Assembly: GCA_016202785.1 (NCBI GenBank)
Contig: JACQOC010000030.1
Span: 1-5,835 of the forward strand
DNA length: 5,835 bases
Reading direction: 5' to 3'
Origin: Candidatus Aenigmatarchaeota archaeon
GTDB taxonomy: Archaea > Aenigmatarchaeota > Aenigmatarchaeia > QMZP01
Shown in pieces: positions 1 to 4,720 of the stretch. The notes under the pieces were generated by a model. It saw nothing but the letters and a program-made list of their open reading frames with translations, did no database searches and was not told where the DNA came from. Position 1 is the first letter of the stretch. Each line of letters opens with the position of its first letter. A program made the translations under genes and the position numbers.

Positions 1-223
1 ATTTAGAAAATAATTTAAAAATAAATAAAAATGTCGCAAAAAAGCCAACTGTCGCCACAATTCCGAATTGGTGCACAGTCTCTGGATATTGAAGCTGCAA
101 CCACCATATATAACTCCCGACAAAAGTTCCCATCAAAGAAAAGGTGCCGATGATTGCACCAAGAAATAAGTTTTCTACCAATCTTTTTTTCTGTCTATTC
201 TTTTTTCCCAGCTCAAATTTCAT
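1..223 (-). CDS. Small membrane protein, C-terminus cut by window edge
   Basis: This is an open frame of 74 codons running off the left edge without a stop. Its ATG shares bases with the TGA of the upstream HerA-like gene (ATGA overlap), the usual sign of translational coupling in an operon. The product begins with a strongly basic segment (MKFELGKKNRQKKRLVEN). Two hydrophobic stretches follow, about residues 20-42 and 52-72, split by a short polar loop (QLQYPETVHQ), so two membrane helices with a cytoplasmic N-terminus are likely. An AAGGAG lies 14 bases before the ATG, rather far for a Shine-Dalgarno, and it also encodes the end of the upstream protein. Base composition is much more AT-rich than the rest of the window (15 G/C in the first 60 bases). 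I do not recognise the family and infer no function beyond a membrane location. Confidence 0.66.
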   Translation of the reverse strand, partial: MKFELGKKNRQKKRLVENLFLGAIIGTFSLMGTFVGSYIWWLQLQYPETVHQFGIVATVGFFATFLFIFKLFSK

Positions 224-2787
224 CCCAATATCCCGGTCTCCTTTATCGCCACTGGCGAGCCGCCGGCATGCCAGCTCAGCCTGGGCCGCACCTGGATGGC
301 GTACAGGCGCTCGGAATTGTCGTCCAAAACGATGGCGGCGCCTTTGCTGCGCGGCAGGGAGTTGATCAGCTGCTGGACGTCGTCCAAAACGTAGGTCTGC
401 ATGATGCTGCGCAAGGCTTCGATGTCGGACCGGGAGGTCAGCCGGTGCGAGATGATCAGGTCGGATTGCGCCAAGGCGTCCTCGTGCAGCTTGTTCGGCC
501 GCTGCGTGATGAGCGCCAGGCTGATGCCCGGCTCGCGGCCCTCCTTGATCAGCGTGTGCAACGGCTCGCTGGCCGCGGTCTCGCCCTGGCTAGGCAGGAA
601 CTGGTGCGCCTCGTCCATGATCAGCCACACCATCGGTATGCTCTTGCGTTTCTCGCCGGTCATGGCCTCGAACTCCTCGGTCTTGCGCGCCATCAGGCGC
701 TCCTGGAAAATGCGCCGGGCCAACAGGCCGACTACCATGCTGCGCACCGACCAGCCGGCCGAGACGCGCATGTAATGGCTGACGTCGATGACCGAAACCG
801 CGCCGGGCGCCAGCATGGCATAGATGGAAGTGCCCTGCTTCTCGAAGATGCCCCAGTCCTTGGCGGTCAGGAAACGGTTAACGACTGCATCCTTCACCGC
901 CTTCTCGGTGCGCGGGTCGGCCTCGACCGCAGCGATGATCTCGTCGATGGCGTAGGCAGCGTCGAACCGTTCGCGGGCGGTCTTGACCGCCCGGTCAATC
1001 GCGATGCCGTGCGGGTCGAGGAGCGAGAAGCCGAACGTCAGTATCCAGTCCATGGACGTGATCTCGCCGCACGGCAAAGTGAAAGGGGCGTCGACTCTCA
1101 CGCCCGCCTCCTTGTATTCCCCGATGTAGCCTTTCGGCACGAACAGCTTGACCGCCATCGCCTTGGGCGCCATGTCCCATTCCTTCAGCAGGCTGGCGTC
1201 CCGGTCGTTCGGGTTCTTCATCGACCAATAGATGCCCATGGTGTCGATCATCAGCACGGAAAGGTTCTGCTTGACTTCCTTGGGCAGCAGGGCGATTTCC
1301 TCGGCGATGACGGCCCCGGTATACGAGTTGTGCACGATGATATCGTTGGCCAGGAAGTTGTGCGCATCGGGAACGCTGATGTCACAGACGGTGAAATCTC
1401 CCTCAAGTTCCTCAATCATCGTAATCTCATCCCAGAAGATGTCGGATTCCGCAAGCCGCTTGAGCCAGATGTTGCCATCAGCCATGGCCATCTTCAGTAG
1501 CTTATCCCGGGACGGCGAATAGTTGACGCTGCTTCGCGCCGCTTTGGCGACCGCATAGCCCAGCTTTCTGCCAATCATCGCCCAGCTTTCCGGCCGATAC
1601 ATATCCCATATCTCCTTTGGTATCGTATCGGTGTTCGGGTTGCGCTTCATAGCAGCGGTCGCGGCCTGACATCGCTTGGCCACCTCCTCTTTCCTGCCGA
1701 AGAACCCTATCTCATCGACAAAACGTTCCACATTATCCGAACCGACCACCACCTCAAAACTCTCGAAAACCTTTCCGCCCAGCTTGTTGTTTTTTTGCCT
1801 AAGTTTTGAGAGTATGCCGAATCTCAATAGTAGGTGGGCAATCTGCCGCGCCAGAACCTCGGATTTGGACGAATATGAGACTTCCCATTGGGCCGGATGG
1901 GCCTCATATATGCTGCCGTCGCAGCTGAACAGCCGGTTCAGAAACAGCGAGATGTTTTCCTTGCTGGAACAGAGTATTTGCTCTGGTACGAATTTCTCGC
2001 CGGACAACTTGTTCAGTCCGAGCTCATCGATCCAGCGTTTGATGGAGGTCTTGGGTTTGCTTATCCGGCCTTTCCCATCCCGTTCGAAATAATCCTTGTC
2101 GTACTGGGTCACTCGATAGCATCCAGGCTTGCTATGCGGGGATATCCTGAGACTGCCGTCGAAACTTCCCACACTTCCGAAAAACTCGTTCAAAATCTTT
2201 TCGTCAGTGTTGCTGAACAGGACAAAACTGCGGCTCATATGGCCTTCGGCAATGAGATAGGCCAAGAGCTTTATCTTATGCGGCTCGATCGGCAAGTTGC
2301 CGAAAGCCTCGATTTTCCGCGGGCAGGCGATCCGGCTGCCGATACGCAACTCCCGCACCGGTACCCAGCCCCTGATGGTAAGGAGGGGATGCTCATGTGT
2401 CATCTTAATCCGGCGGCCGCTTCTGGTCTTTATCAATAGCAGCTTGGCGACTTGCCTACGATAGAATTCAGTCCGTTCCAGCTTCGATACCTTAAGCCGG
2501 CCATCAAGGCCCATTATTGCCGTCTGCTTTTTTTCAAGGTCTTTGATCATCACTTGCCGGCCGTCGGTCAGTGTCAGGAGAGTGTTCTCCTCGACGCACT
2601 TGCCGGTCCCGCGTTTGCCGCAAATCAGGATGACATGCGGCCGCACCACGTCGATCTGAATCGGGTTGGTGAGGTGCGCCTGCTCGCCGCTGCCGACGAT
2701 GTGCTTGCCGATGAAGGCAGTGCCACGCGCCCCAAACTTCCTCAGGTCCTCGCGGTCCCGGCCGACGACGATTTTCTCGACTACCAT
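220..2787 (-). CDS. HerA-like (DUF87) ATPase interrupted by a P-loop intein
   Basis: The precursor has 855 residues. Removing the intein (64-487) leaves a 431-residue HerA/FtsK-superfamily ATPase, a ring-forming DNA translocase family. The Walker A loop GKRGTGK (57-63) is restored by Ser488 after splicing. Walker B is VWLIMDEAHQF (720-730). A TQRP sensor segment (761-764) and HRLTSRSD (781-788) follow, in the order expected for HerA/DUF87 proteins. Only about 55 residues precede the P-loop, too few for the full HAS-barrel of canonical HerA, so this looks like a short archaeal branch and not the NurA-partner enzyme; no nurA is visible. ATG at 2787 is the only reasonable start, since no ATG, GTG or TTG lies close upstream in frame. 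The gene is divergent from the 2853 gene and overlaps the downstream membrane protein gene by ATGA. The superfamily call is firm; the precise role (DNA processing, segregation or secretion) is open. Confidence 0.9.
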   Translation of the reverse strand: MVVEKIVVGRDREDLRKFGARGTAFIGKHIVGSGEQAHLTNPIQIDVVRPHVILICGKRGTGKCVEENTLLTLTDGRQVMIKDLEKKQTAIMGLDGRLKVSKLERTEFYRRQVAKLLLIKTRSGRRIKMTHEHPLLTIRGWVPVRELRIGSRIACPRKIEAFGNLPIEPHKIKLLAYLIAEGHMSRSFVLFSNTDEKILNEFFGSVGSFDGSLRISPHSKPGCYRVTQYDKDYFERDGKGRISKPKTSIKRWIDELGLNKLSGEKFVPEQILCSSKENISLFLNRLFSCDGSIYEAHPAQWEVSYSSKSEVLARQIAHLLLRFGILSKLRQKNNKLGGKVFESFEVVVGSDNVERFVDEIGFFGRKEEVAKRCQAATAAMKRNPNTDTIPKEIWDMYRPESWAMIGRKLGYAVAKAARSSVNYSPSRDKLLKMAMADGNIWLKRLAESDIFWDEITMIEELEGDFTVCDISVPDAHNFLANDIIVHNSYTGAVIAEEIALLPKEVKQNLSVLMIDTMGIYWSMKNPNDRDASLLKEWDMAPKAMAVKLFVPKGYIGEYKEAGVRVDAPFTLPCGEITSMDWILTFGFSLLDPHGIAIDRAVKTARERFDAAYAIDEIIAAVEADPRTEKAVKDAVVNRFLTAKDWGIFEKQGTSIYAMLAPGAVSVIDVSHYMRVSAGWSVRSMVVGLLARRIFQERLMARKTEEFEAMTGEKRKSIPMVWLIMDEAHQFLPSQGETAASEPLHTLIKEGREPGISLALITQRPNKLHEDALAQSDLIISHRLTSRSDIEALRSIMQTYVLDDVQQLINSLPRSKGAAIVLDDNSERLYAIQVRPRLSWHAGGSPVAIKETGILG
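1327..2598 (-). mobile_element. Class 1 intein with LAGLIDADG homing endonuclease
   Basis: This in-frame insertion covers precursor residues 64-487 (424 residues), between Lys63 of Walker A and Ser488. Splicing motifs look complete. Cys64 starts block A (CVEENTLLTLTDG). Block B holds a TxxH motif, MTHEHPLL (Thr130, His133). Block F is VCDISVPDAHNFLA (467-480). Block G is NDIIVHN, with penultimate His486 and terminal Asn487, followed by the Ser+1 nucleophile. The endonuclease has two dodecapeptide motifs, LLAYLIAEG (174-182) and FLNRLFSCDG (282-291). Both acidic residues are present (Glu181, Asp290), so cleavage activity is plausible. Residues ~388-450 (IPKEIW...YSPSRDKLL...FWDEI) resemble the DNA-contacting region found before block F in archaeal inteins. 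GC content is lower than in the flanking exteins (25 and 29 of 60 in two samples, against 41 and 43 of 60 in extein samples), which suggests separate acquisition. Confidence 0.93.
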
Positions 2788-2823
2788 AAAAGCGATGGCG
2801 CCCGGATGGCGTGGCGACAGTAG

Positions 2824-2833
2824 ATTATTATAT
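2824..2833 (+). promoter_or_regulatory. TATA-like box of the 2853 gene, possibly bidirectional
   Basis: ATTATTATAT is the only AT-rich block in the GC-rich region between the divergent genes. Its centre lies about 25 bases before the ATG at 2853, the archaeal TATA-to-start distance, so that ATG would sit at or next to the 5' end of a leaderless transcript. On the other strand it reads ATATAATAAT, about 41 bases before the HerA-like ATG, and could drive that gene with a leader of about 14 bases. This is inferred from spacing and composition only. Confidence 0.45.
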
Positions 2834-2852
2834 GCGCCGGGTAATAAGATGC

Positions 2853-3044
2853 ATGGGCATCGACCTGATACGCGACAAGGAACAGCTGATGAACGCCGTG
2901 CTCAAGGTACTGGAAGGCAAGGAGGCTAAGGCCACGCTGAACCTGGACGGCGTGCACATCCACCTGGGAACTTCCAGCGTGGAGCTGAACGGCAAGGTGC
3001 AGATGACGTTCATCCCGGGAGAGCCGGCGAAAAAGAAGAAATGA
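2853..3044 (+). CDS. Small hypothetical protein with lysine tail
   Basis: The product is a 63-residue soluble protein with no signal peptide or membrane segment. An N-terminal helix-like part (about 1-22, LIRDKEQLMNAVLKVLEG) is followed by alternating strand-like stretches with glycine turns (ATLNLDGVHIHLG, VELNGKVQMTF). It ends in a basic tail, AKKKK. The frame opens earlier, with a GTG at 2811 and an ATG at 2832. I chose ATG 2853 because it sits about 25 bases after the TATA-like box, and because the resulting MGIDLI start resembles the MGLTEI start of the next gene. The two proteins share a weak pattern, L..LL.GK followed by a hairpin ending (E/K)L(N/D)GK, and may be old duplicates. The next gene starts 34 bases after this stop, so the two are probably one operon. 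I do not recognise the family; the basic tail could bind nucleic acid, but that is speculation. Confidence 0.66.
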   Translation: MGIDLIRDKEQLMNAVLKVLEGKEAKATLNLDGVHIHLGTSSVELNGKVQMTFIPGEPAKKKK

Positions 3045-3078
3045 TCCTTGCACCGATGCCGGTGCGCGAGACCTACGT

Positions 3079-3336
3079 ATGGGACTGACGGAAATCCTGC
3101 TGCAGGGCTTATTGAAGGGCAAGGCCGGACTGTTCATCGAGGTGCAGGGCAAGCAGGCCGCGGAAATCAAGCTGGACGGGAAAGCGATCACCGTCGACGT
3201 CAAGAACCCGTTGCTGGCGATGGAAGCGTTGCTAGAACAGATGGGCCAGGGCAACGCCAAAAGCGTTCTGGGCCTGCTGAAGAAGAGCGGCTACCAGGTC
3301 AAGGTCAAGTACGGGATTTTGGAGTTTGACGCTTAG
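3079..3336 (+). CDS. Small hypothetical protein, possible paralogue of its neighbour
   Basis: The product is an 85-residue soluble protein. Residues 1-14 look helical (MGLTEILLQGLLKG). Residues 17-42 look like two beta hairpins (GLFIEVQGKQAAEIKLDGKA, then ITVDV). Residues 44-70 look like a second amphipathic helical part (LLAMEALLEQMGQGNAKSVLGLLKKSG), and the end is again strand-like (YQVKVKYGILEFDA). The first half resembles the previous gene's product in length and pattern; the second half is extra. No ATG, GTG or TTG lies upstream in frame after the preceding stop, which fixes the start at ATG 3079, though no Shine-Dalgarno precedes it. The TAG stop overlaps the TAA stop of the convergent surface protein gene (shared bases 3333-3336). 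I do not recognise the family. The regular pattern and codon use support a real gene over the antisense frame. Confidence 0.72.
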   Translation: MGLTEILLQGLLKGKAGLFIEVQGKQAAEIKLDGKAITVDVKNPLLAMEALLEQMGQGNAKSVLGLLKKSGYQVKVKYGILEFDA

Positions 3337-4643
3337 CGCAGCGCCACCATGTAGCTTAACCCTGCGATGAGAAAGACGGCCAGCACAAACGCGGCAAAGA
3401 ACAGCAGCACTGGGCTGCGGTCTGCCGTTTCCGGTAGCGGCTGCGGCTTGACGATGCCGGTCAGCGGGTCGGCCGGGCTGCTGTCGTTTGCGGTAGCGGG
3501 CGGCAGGCAGGGCTGGCGCAGGGCCGGGCTGGCCAGCGTGGCGTTGCATCCGGCCTGGTCGGAACAGCTGCGCTGCTGGAAGCCGTCTAAACATTCGGAC
3601 CAGGCGGAACAGGCCCAGTTCGCGCGGCAGGCAACGGTTGCCGGCTCGCTGGCTGCCGGCTGGACAATGCCGGTTACCGCGGCCACGGGCAGGCAGTTGC
3701 CCTCATCGACCTTGCCGTTGCAGTTGTCGTCGATGGCGTTGCACCTCTCGTCCGACGGGTAGATCGCGTTCAGGCAGGCCGACCAGGCGCCCAGGCTGCA
3801 TTGCTGGGTGCCGTAGCGGCAGGCCCCGATGTCAGACACGCCGCACTGCTGGCGCAATGGCTCAAAGCCGGCGTTATCGATCCGGCCGTCGCAGTCGTCA
3901 TCGATAGCGTTGCACGCCTCTTGCCGGCCCGGGTTTATTGCGCTGCGGTTGTCGTCGCAGTCCAGCGGCAGGCAACCCAGGCCGGCAAGGTAGCCGTCAT
4001 GGTCCAAGTCCTGGCAGTCGGCGACGCTGAACAGCGTGGCGTTGGTGGCCGGGCCATATGCCGCCTCTACGATGTAGGTGCCCGGCACCGCACCGGACGG
4101 CAGCTGGAGCAGGTAGGCAAAGCTGCTGGCCGCGGGCGCGGCCGCTGCCTGGCGGGAGAAATTGCCCGGGCCGGCCATGCGGATGGCCACCAGGCCGTCC
4201 AGCTGGCAGGAAATGCTGCCGGTTATGCTGACATTGCTGCCGGGCATTGCGCTGCCAATGGCCGCCAGCTGCAGGCTGGGCTGGCAGGCCGCGGTAACCT
4301 GCAGATCGACCACTTCCGGGTAGCCGGCACGCCGCAGCACGCGGGCCTGGGCCAGCGCTTCATTGACGTAAAAATCGACCGATTCGTTGTCCCGGACGCC
4401 TTCCAAAACCGGCGTGTCAGGGTCGTCCCGGCCGATGTACATGAAGCCGTAGCGGCCGGCATCCTTCACCTCGAACTGGCCGACGGTCAGGTTGCCGACC
4501 TTGGCGAAGATGACATTGCCCGGAGCGGCCGGGCTGCCGGCGATAGTGGCGTTGCCGGCTGCAACATAGGGGATCGGCGGCAGGGCTTGCGCTAATGCGG
4601 CAGTCGCTGCCAGGCAGAGGACCACGGCGAGCAGGGCTTTCAT
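3333..4643 (-). CDS. Membrane-anchored surface protein with MopE-like motifs
   Basis: This 436-residue envelope protein starts with a signal peptide (MKALLAVVLCLAATAALAQA). Residues ~29-93 form a beta-rich Ig- or transthyretin-like domain (GNVIFAKVGNLTVGQFEV, then DNESVDFYVNEA). A second beta-rich region spans ~112-207. Next comes a DLDHDGY acidic loop (212-218) and DCDD...NPG...CNAIDDDCDGRID (228-256), the pattern of the putative metal-binding motif named after MopE. A second copy, CNAIDDNCNGKVDEG, is at 301-315. A TSP1-like stretch, WACSAWSECLDGFQQRSC, is at 343-360. A single hydrophobic helix (411-433) ends the protein, leaving almost nothing in the cytoplasm. Nine N-X-S/T sequons suggest glycosylation. 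The acidic loops suggest calcium or other divalent cation binding, inferred from the motif family and not shown here. An AT-rich box lies about 26 bases before the ATG. The exact ligand and partner are unknown. Confidence 0.9.
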   Translation of the reverse strand: MKALLAVVLCLAATAALAQALPPIPYVAAGNATIAGSPAAPGNVIFAKVGNLTVGQFEVKDAGRYGFMYIGRDDPDTPVLEGVRDNESVDFYVNEALAQARVLRRAGYPEVVDLQVTAACQPSLQLAAIGSAMPGSNVSITGSISCQLDGLVAIRMAGPGNFSRQAAAAPAASSFAYLLQLPSGAVPGTYIVEAAYGPATNATLFSVADCQDLDHDGYLAGLGCLPLDCDDNRSAINPGRQEACNAIDDDCDGRIDNAGFEPLRQQCGVSDIGACRYGTQQCSLGAWSACLNAIYPSDERCNAIDDNCNGKVDEGNCLPVAAVTGIVQPAASEPATVACRANWACSAWSECLDGFQQRSCSDQAGCNATLASPALRQPCLPPATANDSSPADPLTGIVKPQPLPETADRSPVLLFFAAFVLAVFLIAGLSYMVALR

Positions 4644-4664
4644 GCAAGCGAAGATTCGACTGAA

Positions 4665-4675
4665 GTTTTTTATTG
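4665..4675 (-). promoter_or_regulatory. TATA-like box of the MopE-like surface protein gene
   Basis: On the minus strand CAATAAAAAAC is centred about 27 bases before the ATG at 4643, the spacing expected for a leaderless archaeal transcript. It lies in the 77-base gap after the stop of the lamin-tail protein gene. A second AT-rich patch (GCTTTATTTC, about 4679-4688) lies just upstream and might instead belong to the end of the previous transcript. No hairpin or long T-run is visible. The call rests on spacing and composition. Confidence 0.45.
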
Positions 4676-4720
4676 GCCGAAATAAAGCACTACGCCAGCA
4701 TTACCCAGGCAGTCCATTCG

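Noticed and set aside
154..1500. 448-codon open frame on the plus strand, antisense to the HerA-like gene
   Set aside because: It is a by-product of GC-rich codon use on the other strand. The translation has no recognisable domain, and it spans both the extein and the intein boundary of a clearly real gene.
2811..2852. Longer N-terminus of the first small gene from GTG 2811
   Set aside because: It would place the only TATA-like box inside the coding region, and the extra residues (MATVDYYMRRVIRC) have no counterpart in the neighbouring related protein. It is not fully excluded.
3041..3088. 15-codon frame starting with an ATGA overlap at the end of the first small gene
   Set aside because: It is very short (MILAPMPVRETYVWD), overlaps the start of the next gene and shows no sign of selection; most likely chance.
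2781..3260. 159-codon open frame on the minus strand over the two small genes
   Set aside because: It would cover the divergent promoter and lie antisense to both small genes, whose products show regular helix and strand patterns. This one is a Ser/Leu-rich mix without structure.
3801..4595. 264-codon open frame on the plus strand
   Set aside because: It is antisense to the signal-peptide and MopE-like coding region, whose motifs are unmistakable; its own product is a featureless Ala/Gly/Arg/Val-rich chain.
4676..4690. Possible terminator after the lamin-tail protein gene
   Set aside because: The minus strand reads GTGCTTTATTTCGGC, only mildly T-rich, with no stable hairpin before it. It may equally be part of the next promoter.
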